From NCBI RefSeq assembly GCF_001981525.1, contig NZ_MPSB01000006.1, positions 1 to 64,000 on the forward strand: a stretch of DNA of 64,000 nt, given 5' to 3'. A program made the translations under genes and the position numbers. Below the pieces are notes generated by a model that saw only the letters and a program-made list of their open reading frames with translations, was not told the origin of the DNA and did not search any database. This document shows, piece after piece, positions 8,249 to 17,789 of this stretch; the first letter of the stretch is position 1, and each line of letters opens with the position of its first letter. Origin of the DNA: Sphingomonas jeddahensis. GTDB taxonomy: Bacteria > Pseudomonadota > Alphaproteobacteria > Sphingomonadales > Sphingomonadaceae.

Positions 8249-10360
8249 TCACTCCACCGCCAACTGCTGCAGCACGAACGCGCCCCATTCGGCATTCTGG
8301 CGGTAACGCTCGAACCGTCCCGACTTGCCGCCGTGCCCAGCCTCCATGTTGGTGCGGAACAGCAGCGGGTTCTTGTCGGTCTTCATCTCGCGCAACTTGG
8401 CGACCCACTTGGCCGGCTCATAATATTGCACCTGACTGTCCCACAGGCCGGTGCCGACATAGAGCGCCGGATAGTTCTTCGCCGCGACCTGATCATAGGG
8501 CGAATAGCTCAGCATATAATCGTAATATTGCTTCTGCGCCGGATTGCCCCATTCGTCATATTCAAACGTCGTCAGCGGGATGGACGCGTCGAGCATCGTC
8601 GTGACCACGTCGACGAACGGCACCTGCGCGACGATCACCTTGTAATCTTGCGGGGCCATGTTCGCGACCGCGCCCATCAGCAGGCCGCCGGCCGAGCCGC
8701 CCATCGCCGCCACGCGGTCCTTCGCCGCATATTTCTGCGTCACCAGATAGCGCGTCACGTCGATGAAGTCGGTGAAGCTGTTCTTCTTGTTGAGCAAATG
8801 GCCGTCATCATACCATTGCCGGCCCATTTCCTGCCCGCCGCGGATGTGCGCGAGGGCATAGACCACGCCGCGATCCAGCAGGCCGATGCGGCCCGGATCA
8901 ACCGCCGGGTCCATCGAATTGCCGTAGCTGCCATAGGCATATTGGAACAGCGGCGCGGTGCCGTCGCGCTTGGTGCCCTTGCGATAGACCAGGCTGACCG
9001 GCACCTCTACGCCGTCGCGTGCCGTCGCCCAGACGCGTTCGGTGACGTAATTGGCGGGGTCGTAACCCGGCACCGGCGCCACCTTCAGCACGCGGCGCTC
9101 GGCGGTCTTCGCATTCACCTCATAAGTGGTCGTCGGCGTGACGAGCGAGCCATAGGTGTAGCGCACCCAATCGGTCGCCGGCTCCTCGTTGACGTCCAGC
9201 GCCATGCGATACGCCGGCTCGTCCGCCTTGACGGGCAGCGACTTCCCGGCCGCGTCGAGCAGGCGGATCATGCGATTGCCGCCCTCGCGCTGATCGATCG
9301 CGACAAAGCCCTTGAACGGCTTGAACCCTTCGATGAACACCGTCTCGCTCGCCGGCGTCAGGTCGCGCCACGCCGGGGTGCCCTTTGCCAGATCGGCATC
9401 GGCGACGGTCATCAGCGTATAGTTCTTGGCGCGCAGGTTGGTGCGCGCGATCCAGCGTCCGTCCATGTGATCCGCCTGGTAGCGCAGGTCGCGCTTGCGC
9501 GGGGCAAGCACCTGCAGCGTCGCCGGCGTCGTCGCCGGGGCGCAGCGCTGCTCGTCGCTCACCGTGGACTGGACGAAGACGCAGATGAAGCGATCGTCGC
9601 TGGTCCGCGCGATGCCCATCTGGAAGGTGTCGTCTTTCTCCTCGTAGAGCATCTTGTCTTGCGACACGGGCGTGCCCAGCACGTGCGCCATCACCTTGTA
9701 GCCGCGCAATGTGGTGGGATCCTTGGCGACGTACAGGATCGTGCGGTTGTCGTCGGCCCACAGCACGTTGGGCTCGGCGTTAGTGATCGTGTCCGGCAGC
9801 AGCTGGCCGGTGGTGAGATCCTTGATCTTCAGCGTATATTGGCGCCGGCCGACATTGTCCTCGGCATAAGCGACCAGGCGGTTGTCGGGGCTGACCGTCC
9901 AGTCGGACAGCGAGAAGAACGAATGTCCCTTGGCCATCGCCGGCTGGTCGAACATCACTTGCGCAGGGGCGTTGCGATCGCCCTTGCGCCGCTCGATCAC
10001 CGGATAGTCGGCGCCCGTGTCGAACCGGGTCTGATACCAATAGCCGTTCTTGGAGTAGGGGACGGAGCTGTCGTCCTGTTTGATGTGGCTCACCGTCTCG
10101 GCGTAGAGCTTGTCCTGCAGCGGCTTGAGCGCGTTGAGCTGACTGTCCGCATAATCATTCTCGGCCTTGAGATAGGCGAGCATTTCCGGATTCTTGCGGG
10201 TGTCGTCGCGCAGCCAGTAATAATCGTCGCTGCGGTTACCGTTGGGCGAGGTGACCTGGAACGGCTTCTTGGCCGCACGCGGCGGGGTGGGTGCCTGTTG
10301 CGCCGTGGCGCCCGTGGCCAAGGCCAGCGCCGCGCCGGCCAGTAAGGTCTTCCGCATCAT
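8249..10360 (-). CDS. S9 family prolyl oligopeptidase / oligopeptidase B, exported
   Basis: This 703-residue serine peptidase has a signal peptide (ALATGATAQ near residue 22), a large beta-propeller region at about residues 30-430, and a C-terminal alpha/beta hydrolase domain. The catalytic serine lies in GGSAGGLL near residue 545, the aspartate in GLWDSQV and the histidine in EAGHGGKSGR near the C-terminus. Oligopeptidase B-type enzymes cut short peptides after basic residues; here the export signal places it in the periplasm. The ATG at 10360 is preceded by a GGGGGA ribosome binding site; the next codon is also ATG. Confidence 0.92.
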   Translation of the reverse strand: MMRKTLLAGAALALATGATAQQAPTPPRAAKKPFQVTSPNGNRSDDYYWLRDDTRKNPEMLAYLKAENDYADSQLNALKPLQDKLYAETVSHIKQDDSSVPYSKNGYWYQTRFDTGADYPVIERRKGDRNAPAQVMFDQPAMAKGHSFFSLSDWTVSPDNRLVAYAEDNVGRRQYTLKIKDLTTGQLLPDTITNAEPNVLWADDNRTILYVAKDPTTLRGYKVMAHVLGTPVSQDKMLYEEKDDTFQMGIARTSDDRFICVFVQSTVSDEQRCAPATTPATLQVLAPRKRDLRYQADHMDGRWIARTNLRAKNYTLMTVADADLAKGTPAWRDLTPASETVFIEGFKPFKGFVAIDQREGGNRMIRLLDAAGKSLPVKADEPAYRMALDVNEEPATDWVRYTYGSLVTPTTTYEVNAKTAERRVLKVAPVPGYDPANYVTERVWATARDGVEVPVSLVYRKGTKRDGTAPLFQYAYGSYGNSMDPAVDPGRIGLLDRGVVYALAHIRGGQEMGRQWYDDGHLLNKKNSFTDFIDVTRYLVTQKYAAKDRVAAMGGSAGGLLMGAVANMAPQDYKVIVAQVPFVDVVTTMLDASIPLTTFEYDEWGNPAQKQYYDYMLSYSPYDQVAAKNYPALYVGTGLWDSQVQYYEPAKWVAKLREMKTDKNPLLFRTNMEAGHGGKSGRFERYRQNAEWGAFVLQQLAVE

Positions 10361-10414
10361 GTCCCCCGTCGATTGTTGTTGCGAGTGATACGGCAGCGGC
10401 GGCGGGACGCAAGC

Positions 10415-10555
10415 CATCCTCCCCATCGCAGATGGGGAGGGGCACCAGCGAAGCTGGTGGAGGGGAAAGCCGCAAGCGGTGCGCTGCTTGGCGTTCCCCT
10501 CCACCACCGCCTCCGGCGGCGGTCCCCCTCCCCATGCTTCACATGGGGAGGATTG
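10415..10555. repeat. Palindromic repeat, family C (CCTCCCCAT / ATGGGGAGG)
   Basis: Nested inverted repeats flank the gap between the divergently placed peptidase start and pheA end: CATCCTCCCCATCGCAGATG opposite CACATGGGGAGGATT, with inner arms CACCAGCGAAGCTGGTGGAG and CCTCCACCACCGCCTCCGG. No other function is apparent. Confidence 0.8.
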
Positions 10556-10557
10556 GC

Positions 10558-11448
10558 TCAACCCCGCTTGCGCGCGCGGCGATAGGTGCCGAGCAGCCGT
10601 ACCCACTTGGTGTGGAACCCCAGCTCCTCCAGCGCGCGGTCGACAGTCTCGTCTCCCGGCTTGCCTTCGATATCGGCATAGAAATCGGTCGCCGCAAAGG
10701 TGCCGCCGCGCTGGTAGCTTTCCAGCTTGGTCATGTTGACGCCATTGGTCGCGAAGCCGCCCAGCGCCTTGTAGAGCGCAGCCGGAATGTTCTTCACTTC
10801 GAAGATGAAGGTGGTGATCCACGGCCCGTCGCCCACCGGCGGCTGCCCACCCCGCGCCAGCGCGACGAAGCGGGTCATATTATGGTCCGCGTCGGCGATG
10901 TCGGTGGCGAGCAGGTTCAGGCCATAGATATCCGCCGCCGCCGGGGGGGCCAGCGCCGCGATCGCCGGATCGCCGCGCTCGGCCGCTTCCGCCGCCGCGC
11001 CGGCCGTATCGGGATAACCGACCGGCTGGATGCCGTGCGCCTTCAGCCAGTGGCGACACTGGCCCAGCGCCTGCGGATGGCTCATCGCCTCGCGCACCTC
11101 GTCCCGCGTGCCGGTGCCCATCAGTGCGTGACGGATCGGCAGAAAGTGCTCAGCCGTAATCACCAGCCCCGATTCGGGCAGCAGGAAATGGATGTCGGCA
11201 ACGCGGCCGTGCAGCGAATTTTCGATCGGAATCAACGCGCGATCGGCCACGCCCTGCTTCACCGCATCGATCGCATCCTCGAATGAAAAGCATGGCAGCG
11301 GCAAGGCGTCAGGAAAGGCTTCGCTCACCGCGACATGGCTGTTTGCCCCGGGTGCACCTTGGAAGGCGACAGCCCGCTCGGGCGCCTCGGCGGCCTCGGC
11401 CATCATGCGGGCAACGATCGGTCGGGCGGGGGTGGCGTAGTTTTTCAT
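10558..11448 (-). CDS. pheA: Prephenate dehydratase
   Basis: This 296-residue enzyme converts prephenate to phenylpyruvate in phenylalanine biosynthesis. The catalytic domain starts at about residue 27 (VAFQGAPGANSHVA) and contains PIENSLHGRVADIH and the TRFVALAR motif that holds the TRF catalytic triad. A C-terminal ACT domain from about residue 205 (ITTFIFEVKNIPAALYKALG) would bind phenylalanine for feedback control. There is no chorismate mutase domain, as expected for the monofunctional alphaproteobacterial form. Confidence 0.94.
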   Translation of the reverse strand: MKNYATPARPIVARMMAEAAEAPERAVAFQGAPGANSHVAVSEAFPDALPLPCFSFEDAIDAVKQGVADRALIPIENSLHGRVADIHFLLPESGLVITAEHFLPIRHALMGTGTRDEVREAMSHPQALGQCRHWLKAHGIQPVGYPDTAGAAAEAAERGDPAIAALAPPAAADIYGLNLLATDIADADHNMTRFVALARGGQPPVGDGPWITTFIFEVKNIPAALYKALGGFATNGVNMTKLESYQRGGTFAATDFYADIEGKPGDETVDRALEELGFHTKWVRLLGTYRRARKRG

Positions 11449-11553
11449 TGCAGCTAAGTCGCGTAGGCGACGTTATCGAGGCTCTCAAGCGTGCTTGCCG
11501 TCCGGTGAGTGCTTTTCTATGGACGTCCTACTTTGGAGGGGTGACTTCACGAC

Positions 11554-12282
11554 ATGGACGATCGCAACAACACGATTGCAGGCTGGGTATTGGCTGCCTG
11601 CGGCGCCGCACTGGGCCTGTCGATCGTCGGCGGCATGATCTTCCAATCGGGCCATGTCGAGAAGGAAGGCTATCCGATTGAGGCGGCGGAAGAGGCCGGC
11701 GGCGCTGGTGGCGCGGCCGAAGTGCCGATCGCTACGCTGCTGGCGAGCGCGGACGCTGCCAAGGGCGGGGACGTGTTCAAGAAGTGCGCCGCCTGCCACA
11801 CCATCAACCAGGGCGGCGCTCACGGCATCGGCCCGAACCTGTATGCAACGATGGGCAAGCCGCTCGCCGGCCATCCAGGCTACGATTATACCGACGCGCT
11901 GAAGAAGGTCGGTGGCAACTGGGACTTCGAAAAGATGAACGCGTGGCTGACCAGCCCGCGCAAGTTCGCGCCCGGCACCAAGATGACCTTTGCCGGCCTG
12001 TCCAACCCGCAGGATCGCGCCAACATCATCGTTTACCTGAATCAGCAGGGTTCCAACCTGCCGCTGCCGGCCGCACCCGCCGCGGGCGAGGCGCCGGCGA
12101 CGGACGGCGGCAACGTGGTGCAGGGCGGCGGCAGCGGCGGCGCTGCGCCGGACGCGGTCAACGCCATCGATGCGGTTGAAAAGGACGTGCGCGGCCAGAC
12201 CGGTGATATCGCCAACACCGCAAGCCCGTCGAGCGGCGCGCCCTCTGTCGATCCCGGGGCGCAGAAGCAGACCGGTCGCTGA
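11554..12282 (+). CDS. Membrane-anchored class I cytochrome c (CycM-like)
   Basis: This 242-residue cytochrome has an uncleaved N-terminal membrane anchor (about residues 9-30) and one haem c site, CAACH at residues 78-82. The distal methionine is in GTKMTFAGL. The domain, with KPLAGHPGYDY and WLTSPRKFAPG, matches the c552/CycM group that carries electrons from the bc1 complex to the aa3 oxidase. The C-terminal 60 residues are an alanine-, glycine- and proline-rich tail. It is divergent from pheA, with 105 bases between starts. Confidence 0.9.
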   Translation: MDDRNNTIAGWVLAACGAALGLSIVGGMIFQSGHVEKEGYPIEAAEEAGGAGGAAEVPIATLLASADAAKGGDVFKKCAACHTINQGGAHGIGPNLYATMGKPLAGHPGYDYTDALKKVGGNWDFEKMNAWLTSPRKFAPGTKMTFAGLSNPQDRANIIVYLNQQGSNLPLPAAPAAGEAPATDGGNVVQGGGSGGAAPDAVNAIDAVEKDVRGQTGDIANTASPSSGAPSVDPGAQKQTGR

Positions 12283-12319
12283 CGCCGGATTGCGTCCCAG
12301 CCTAGCTCTCGCTTCCCCT

Positions 12320-12352
12320 TGTCGCCCCGGGCTTGATCCGGGGCCCCGCTTC
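12320..12352. repeat. Palindromic repeat, family D (CCCCGGGCTTGATCCGGGG)
   Basis: A short stem-loop, CCCCGGGCTTGATCCGGGG, with the trailing CCCCGCTTC. It is a partial copy of the family D element found at 19123, 22151 and 27874, and lies just downstream of the cytochrome gene. Confidence 0.7.
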
Positions 12353-12455
12353 TTACTCGGATGATAGCAAGACCATCGGTGCGGCGATCCATTTGGGGTC
12401 ACCACCCGCGGACCTGGCTATGGCAAGCCGCCGGCAGCAGCCTTAGACAGGCCCG

Positions 12456-13820
12456 ATGCGGTACCGCCTGAACCCATCGATCCTGCGCGAATATGACATT
12501 CGCGGCACAACCGACCGCAATCTCGGCCCGGATGACGCCGGCGCGATCGGCCGCGCCTTTGGCACGGTTGTGCGGCGCGGGGGCGGTACGCGCGTCGCGG
12601 TCGGCCGCGACGGTCGCCGATCCTCGCCAATGCTGGAGGACGCGCTGGTCGAGGGGCTCGCCGCCGCGGGCGTGGATGTCGTGCGGATCGGGATCGGTCC
12701 GTCACCCATGCTCTATCATGCCGAGCGTCATCAGCAGGTCGACGCTGGGATACAGGTAACCGGCAGCCATAACCCCCCTGACGACAATGGCTTCAAGATG
12801 GTGCTTGGCCATCGCCCGTTTTTCGGCGCGGACATCGTGGCACTGGCGGCACTGGCGGAGCAGGGCGACGTGGAAAGCGGCGCGGGGCGCGTAGTCGAGA
12901 TCGACGTGCTCGCCGATTATGTCGCGCATCTGGTGCCCGCCGACACGCTGCCCGCCCTTCGCATCGGCTGGGATGCGGGCAATGGCGCCGCCGGCCCCGC
13001 GATCGAGCGGCTCACCCGCGCCCTGCCGGGCGAGCATCATTTGCTGTTCACCGACGTAGACGGCGATTTCCCCAACCATCATCCCGATCCGACCGAGGCC
13101 GCCAATCTCGCCGATCTCCAGTCGCTTGTCGCGGCGAAGAAGCTCGATTTCGGAGTGGCTTTCGACGGCGACGGCGATCGAATCGGCGCGGTCGACGGCC
13201 AGGGCCGGGTGATCGCCGGCGACCAATTGCTGTCGATCCTCGCCGAATCGGTGCTCCGCAGAGCGCCCGGTGCGGCAATCGTCGCTGATGTGAAGGCCAG
13301 CGCCACGTTGTTCGATCGCATCGCCGAGCTCGGCGGCAAGCCGGTGATGTGGAAAAGCGGGCACAGCAATATCAAGACGATGATGCACGAGGTCGGCGCG
13401 CCGCTCGCCGGCGAGATGAGCGGCCACATCTTCTTCGGCGAACTGGGCGGGCATGACGACGCGCTCTACGCTGCGGTGCAATTGATCCGCGCGATTGGCG
13501 CAAGCGGGCGCTCGCTTGCCGAGCTGCGCGACGCGATGCCCGATGTCGTGGCGACGCCCGAACTGCGCTTTGCCGTGGACGATGCGCGGCGCGAGGCGGT
13601 GGTGGAGGAAGTGCTGGCGCGGCTCACGGCGGACGGCGCGAGCGTCGATCGCACCGATGGCGCGCGGGTGACCACGCCCGATGGCTGGTGGCTCCTGCGC
13701 GCCTCCAACACGCAGGCAATGCTCACCGCACGGGCGGAGGCGAAGGGCAAGGCAGCGCTGGACCGGCTGGTCGCCGCGATCGACGCACAACTGGCGCTGA
13801 GCGGCGTGACGCGGGCGTAG
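12456..13820 (+). CDS. Phosphomannomutase / phosphoglucomutase
   Basis: This 454-residue enzyme interconverts hexose 1- and 6-phosphates, supplying GDP-mannose and glucose-1-phosphate for polysaccharide and LPS synthesis. It has the N-terminal REYDIRG, the phosphoserine loop TGSHNPPDDNG (serine 104), the magnesium-binding DGDGDRIG near residue 240, and the sugar-binding GEMSGH near residue 325. The C-terminal phosphate-binding loop is RASNTQAMLTAR. Length and motif order fit AlgC/PgmG-type enzymes. The predicted start is ATG at 12456. Confidence 0.93.
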   Translation: MRYRLNPSILREYDIRGTTDRNLGPDDAGAIGRAFGTVVRRGGGTRVAVGRDGRRSSPMLEDALVEGLAAAGVDVVRIGIGPSPMLYHAERHQQVDAGIQVTGSHNPPDDNGFKMVLGHRPFFGADIVALAALAEQGDVESGAGRVVEIDVLADYVAHLVPADTLPALRIGWDAGNGAAGPAIERLTRALPGEHHLLFTDVDGDFPNHHPDPTEAANLADLQSLVAAKKLDFGVAFDGDGDRIGAVDGQGRVIAGDQLLSILAESVLRRAPGAAIVADVKASATLFDRIAELGGKPVMWKSGHSNIKTMMHEVGAPLAGEMSGHIFFGELGGHDDALYAAVQLIRAIGASGRSLAELRDAMPDVVATPELRFAVDDARREAVVEEVLARLTADGASVDRTDGARVTTPDGWWLLRASNTQAMLTARAEAKGKAALDRLVAAIDAQLALSGVTRA

Positions 13821-13829
13821 CTCTTTCTC

Positions 13830-13870
13830 CCGTTCGCCCTGAGTGCTTCGACAAGCTCAGCCCGAACGGG
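13830..13870. repeat. Palindromic repeat, family A (short copy)
   Basis: A compact stem-loop, CCGTTCGCCCTGAG opposite CTCAGCCCGAACGGG, between the mutase and exonuclease genes. It may act as a weak terminator for the mutase, although no U-tract follows. Confidence 0.7.
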
Positions 13871-13915
13871 CTGAGTTACCCGCCAGCAGATGACAGGGGG
13901 CATTTCAGCCCCCAC

Positions 13916-14683
13916 ATGGACAAAATGCGTCAGCAACCCAGCATCATCCGTGTCGTCGATCTCGAAACCACCGGCAACGCACCGCCCACCCATGGCGTGT
14001 GCGAGATCGGCTGGCAGGATGTCGCGCTTGGCAAGGACGGCCGCTGGGAGCTGTACGGGGAGGGCGGCAATCGCCTCGTCAATCCCGGCCGCTCGATGCC
14101 GCCGGTCACCCAGGCGATCCACCACATCCGCGACGAGGACGTGGAAGACGCGCCCTGGTGGCATGAGATCGCGCGCAATGTGCTCGACCCTTATCCCCGC
14201 CGCATCGCGCTGGCCGCGCATCGCGCGGATTTCGAGCAGCAATTCTGCACCCCCGCGATGACGCATGGCGCGCAATGGATCTGCACCTGGAAATGCGCGC
14301 TTCGGCTGTGGCCGGACAGCCCCAGCTTTTCGAACCAGGTGCTGCGCTATTGGCGCAAACCCCACGGGCTCGATCACGAGCGCGGGCTCCCTGCGCACCG
14401 CGCCTTCCCGGATGCCTATGTCACCGCGCACCACCTGCGCGATCAGCTCAACGAAGCCAGCGTTGCGCAGCTGATCGAATGGTCGAGCATCCCGGCATTG
14501 CTGCCGCGCGTGCGCTTCGGCGCCGATCGCGGCAAGCCGTGGAACGAGATCGAGGAGGAGAGCCTGGTCAAATTCCTCACCGATCGCGATCCCGACGTGC
14601 GCTTCACCGCCGAGACGGAGATGGCGCGGCGCCGCGGCGGCGGGCTGGTCGGGCGGATGACCCCGCAGGAACTGCTGCTGTAA
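13916..14683 (+). CDS. DEDD-family 3'-5' exonuclease
   Basis: This 255-residue protein has a DnaQ-like exonuclease domain: motif I VVDLETTG (residues 13-20), motif II around AAHRADFEQQF near residue 100, and motif III HRAFPDAYVTAHHL near residue 165. Such nucleases act in proofreading or repair. The C-terminal 60 residues contain WNEIEEESLVKFL and are not recognised. The start chosen is ATG at 13916 (MDKMRQQ), behind a GGGGG stretch; the ATG three codons later is the alternative. Confidence 0.85.
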   Translation: MDKMRQQPSIIRVVDLETTGNAPPTHGVCEIGWQDVALGKDGRWELYGEGGNRLVNPGRSMPPVTQAIHHIRDEDVEDAPWWHEIARNVLDPYPRRIALAAHRADFEQQFCTPAMTHGAQWICTWKCALRLWPDSPSFSNQVLRYWRKPHGLDHERGLPAHRAFPDAYVTAHHLRDQLNEASVAQLIEWSSIPALLPRVRFGADRGKPWNEIEEESLVKFLTDRDPDVRFTAETEMARRRGGGLVGRMTPQELLL

Positions 14684-14741
14684 TCGCGATTGCGGCAGCA
14701 CCTCTGGCATTTGCGGCGCGTCGGCCCTAAGCCCGCCCGCG

Positions 14742-16253
14742 ATGGCGGCGGAACACGGGCAGAAATTTCTGGTAGGCGAGGGCCGCATCGGGCGCGTGCT
14801 GATCGCGTTCATGGCGATCGGCTTCGTTGCGCTGATCGCGGCCGGGATCGCGGCCGCTTGGGTGACGGCCGAATTCACGCGGCACAGCGCCGCCGTGTCG
14901 CACACCTATGAGGTCGAGCTGGCAATCGCCGACACCCGCCGGTTGATCGAACAGGGCGAAACGACCCGGCGCGGCTTTCTCCTTTCGCCGAACACGTCAG
15001 AGTTCCTCAAAGCGCATCGCGAGGCGGCAAATGCGCTTCCGCGATCCGCCAAGCGGCTGCGACAGCTGACCTATGACAATCCGGGGCAGCAGGCGAACAT
15101 CCGCATCCTCGAACGCGAGCTGCGCACGCTTCTGGCGCTCCGTTCGCGAACGGTTGAGCTGGTCCTGGCAGGCGACTTCGATACTGCCATCACCGAGTTC
15201 CGTCAGGAACAGAGCGCCGAGCGGCTGCGTGAGATCCGCGCGGTGTTCGATTCCATGGCGCGCGAGGAGCGCAAGCTGCTCGAAGCCCGCGACGCGCAGC
15301 AGGCCCGCAGCATCAACCTGTTCTACACCGTACTGGCGATCGCCGGGCTGCTGCTGCTCGCCGTCGCGATCGCTGCCTTGCTGGTGGTGGTGCGCTACAC
15401 CACCGATCTCACGCAGTCGCGCGAGCAATTGCAACAGCTGAATGAAAGCCTGGAAGCAATCGTCGTCGATCGCACGGCGGACCTCAGTCGCGCCAATGAC
15501 GAGATCCAGCGCTTTGCTTATATCGTCAGCCACGACCTGCGCTCGCCGCTAGTCAACGTGATGGGCTTCACGGCCGAGCTAGAAACGGCGGCAACCGCAT
15601 TGCGCGAACTGGTCGACCGGGTGGAGGAGCAGGCGCCCGATGCGCTCACCGAAGAAGCGCGGCTGGCGGCACGCGAGGATCTGCCCGAATCGATCGGTTT
15701 TATCCGCACCTCGACGCAGAAGATGGACCGGCTGATCAATGCCATCCTTGCGCTGTCACGGCAGGGGCGCCGCGTGCTCGCGCCCGAGCCGCTCGATCTG
15801 GACCGGCTGGTCGGCACCATCCGCGATTCCATGGCGCATCGGCTTGATGAAACGGGCGCGACGATCACCGTCAACGGCGCGCTGCCTCCGGTGGTCAGCG
15901 ACCGGGTGGCGGTTGAGCAGATCCTGTCGAACCTGATCGAGAACGCCGTAAAATATCGCCATCCGCAGCGTGCGGTGATGGTCGATGTCAGCGGCGGCCC
16001 GCTTGGTGATCGCATCTGGATCGAGGTGGCCGACAACGGACGCGGCATCGATCCGCGCGATCACGAGCGGGTTTTCGACCTGTTCCGCCGCTCGGGCACG
16101 CAGGATCAACCCGGCGAAGGCATCGGCCTCGCGCACGTCCGTGCGCTGGCCTATCGCCTTGGCGGCACCATCACCTTGCGCTCGGCACTTGGCGAAGGCG
16201 CCACCTTCCGCCTATCGCTGCCCGCGACCATGACCTTGCAGGAAAAGGCCTGA
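14742..16253 (+). CDS. CHASE3-domain sensor histidine kinase
   Basis: This 503-residue membrane sensor kinase has a first transmembrane helix at about residues 22-45, a CHASE3 periplasmic sensing domain to about 185, a second helix at 190-215, then a HisKA domain with the phospho-accepting histidine in YIVSHDLRSPL near residue 260, and an HATPase domain with NLIENAVKYR, DNGRGID and GEGIGLAHV. It phosphorylates a response regulator, most simply the one encoded two bases downstream. The signal sensed is unknown. The organisation resembles kinase / Rcp1-like regulator pairs. Confidence 0.92.
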   Translation: MAAEHGQKFLVGEGRIGRVLIAFMAIGFVALIAAGIAAAWVTAEFTRHSAAVSHTYEVELAIADTRRLIEQGETTRRGFLLSPNTSEFLKAHREAANALPRSAKRLRQLTYDNPGQQANIRILERELRTLLALRSRTVELVLAGDFDTAITEFRQEQSAERLREIRAVFDSMAREERKLLEARDAQQARSINLFYTVLAIAGLLLLAVAIAALLVVVRYTTDLTQSREQLQQLNESLEAIVVDRTADLSRANDEIQRFAYIVSHDLRSPLVNVMGFTAELETAATALRELVDRVEEQAPDALTEEARLAAREDLPESIGFIRTSTQKMDRLINAILALSRQGRRVLAPEPLDLDRLVGTIRDSMAHRLDETGATITVNGALPPVVSDRVAVEQILSNLIENAVKYRHPQRAVMVDVSGGPLGDRIWIEVADNGRGIDPRDHERVFDLFRRSGTQDQPGEGIGLAHVRALAYRLGGTITLRSALGEGATFRLSLPATMTLQEKA

Positions 16254-16254
16254 G

Positions 16255-16698
16255 ATGAACGCACATCAATCCGTCAGCATCGTCATGATCGAGGATGACG
16301 AGGGCCATGCCCGGCTGATCGAAAAGAACATCCGCCGCGCCGGAATCCTCAACGACATCAAGCATTTCCTCGATGGCACGTCGGCGCTGGATTATCTGTT
16401 CAATGCGCCGGACGGGCCGATGCTCAACGGCCCGGCGCTGGTGCTGCTCGACTTGAACCTGCCCGACATGAGCGGGACGGACATCCTTGCCAAGATCAAG
16501 CAGTCGGATGGTCCGGTGAAGCGCACGCCTGTTGTGGTGCTGACCACTACCGACGACAGCCGCGAGATCCAGCGCTGCTACGACCTGGGCGCCAATGTCT
16601 ACATTACCAAGCCGGTAAATTACGAAAGCTTCGCCCAGGCGATCCGCCAACTCGGCCTGTTCCTGTCGGTGATCCAGGTGCCCGACATCGAGGAATGA
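16255..16698 (+). CDS. Stand-alone response regulator receiver protein
   Basis: This 147-residue protein is a single receiver domain of the Rcp1 type (opening VSIVMIEDDEGHARLI). The phospho-accepting aspartate lies in LLDLNLPDMSG near residue 65, with the conserved threonine in VVLTTTDD and lysine in YITKPVN. There is no output domain, so it probably relays phosphate to another protein. It starts two bases after the upstream kinase stop and is almost certainly its partner. Confidence 0.93.
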   Translation: MNAHQSVSIVMIEDDEGHARLIEKNIRRAGILNDIKHFLDGTSALDYLFNAPDGPMLNGPALVLLDLNLPDMSGTDILAKIKQSDGPVKRTPVVVLTTTDDSREIQRCYDLGANVYITKPVNYESFAQAIRQLGLFLSVIQVPDIEE

Positions 16699-16753
16699 TG
16701 AATCCGCGCGGCCTTTCCTCTGCCGGCATGTTGCGTCGCGAGCAGGCGGCCTG

Positions 16754-17779
16754 ATGGACCGCATCCTCTACATCGACGATGATGAGGGCATCCGCCGCCT
16801 GGCCTCGCGCGCGCTCGCCCGCCGTGGGTGGGACGTCACCACCGCGGATGGAGGCGAGCTCGGCGTGCGCATCGCCGCGGAGCAGCGTTTCAATCTCGTC
16901 GCGGTTGATCATTACATGCCGGGCATCGACGGTCTGGAAACGCTGGCCCGGCTGCGCGAACTGCCCGATCCACCCAGCGTGGTGTACGTCACCGGTTCCG
17001 AGGAGCAGCGCGTGGCGGTGGCGGCGTTGCGGGCCGGTGCGTCCGATTATGTGGTGAAATCGGTCGGCGATGATTTCTTCGACCTGCTCGACGCCTCGTT
17101 CCGCGCGGTGGTCGCTCGCGCCCGGCTGGAAAAGCAAAAGACGACGGCCGAGGAATCGCTGCGCGTCTCCAATGCCCGGCTCGAAGCGTTGCTGGCGGAA
17201 GTGAACCACCGGGTCGCCAACTCGCTCCAGCTCGTCTCGGCGATGGTGCGGCTTCAGGCCGGCGCGGTGGCCGATCCCGCGGCGCGAAACGCGCTCGACG
17301 ATACGCAGCGGCGGATCAGCGCCATCGCGCAGGTTCACCGGCGTCTCTACACCGGCGGCGATGTCGAGCAGGTCGACATGCGTGAGTACCTCGGCACGCT
17401 GGTGGACGAGCTTGCCGAAACCTGGTCCACCGTTGAGCGCCCCCGCGCGCTACGCCTCGCGGCCGATCCGATTCGTCTGCCGACGGACCGCGCGGTATCG
17501 CTAGGCGTCATCGTCACCGAATTGGTCAGCAACGCCTGCAAATATGCCTATCCCGCCGGCAGCGGCGAAGTGCGCGTGGGCTTGCACCGGGAGGGCGACG
17601 ACGTGTTCATGCTCGCGGTGGAGGATGACGGCATCGGCATGACGGGCGAGATCGCACCCGGCGGCACGGGCGTCGGCACCAAGCTGATCCGCGCCATGGC
17701 GCAAAGCCTCCAGACCACGGTGGAATACGACCCCGCCCACCGCGGTACCCGCGCGATCGTGCGCGCAGCGCTGGTCTGA
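16754..17779 (+). CDS. Receiver-HisKA_2 hybrid histidine kinase
   Basis: This 341-residue cytoplasmic protein joins an N-terminal receiver domain (phospho-acceptor aspartate in VAVDHYMPGIDG near residue 55) to a C-terminal HisKA_2/HWE-type kinase domain, with EVNHRVANSLQLVSAMVRLQ near residue 150 and an ATPase part containing ELVSNACKYAYP and EDDGIGM. It would be phosphorylated by the upstream kinase and in turn phosphorylate a further target. HisKA_2 kinases often feed the alphaproteobacterial general stress response (PhyR), which is an inference here. Confidence 0.9.
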   Translation: MDRILYIDDDEGIRRLASRALARRGWDVTTADGGELGVRIAAEQRFNLVAVDHYMPGIDGLETLARLRELPDPPSVVYVTGSEEQRVAVAALRAGASDYVVKSVGDDFFDLLDASFRAVVARARLEKQKTTAEESLRVSNARLEALLAEVNHRVANSLQLVSAMVRLQAGAVADPAARNALDDTQRRISAIAQVHRRLYTGGDVEQVDMREYLGTLVDELAETWSTVERPRALRLAADPIRLPTDRAVSLGVIVTELVSNACKYAYPAGSGEVRVGLHREGDDVFMLAVEDDGIGMTGEIAPGGTGVGTKLIRAMAQSLQTTVEYDPAHRGTRAIVRAALV

Positions 17780-17789
17780 ACTCACCCCT

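Noticed and set aside
8084..10345. A 753-codon open frame on the plus strand opposite the S9 peptidase
   Set aside because: Low-complexity Arg/His/Leu product without domains; the minus strand has a complete catalytic peptidase.
10415..10555. A rho-independent terminator for pheA in the family C repeat
   Set aside because: pheA is transcribed toward this region, but the stem has no U-tract on the relevant strand, and its nested structure fits a dispersed repeat.
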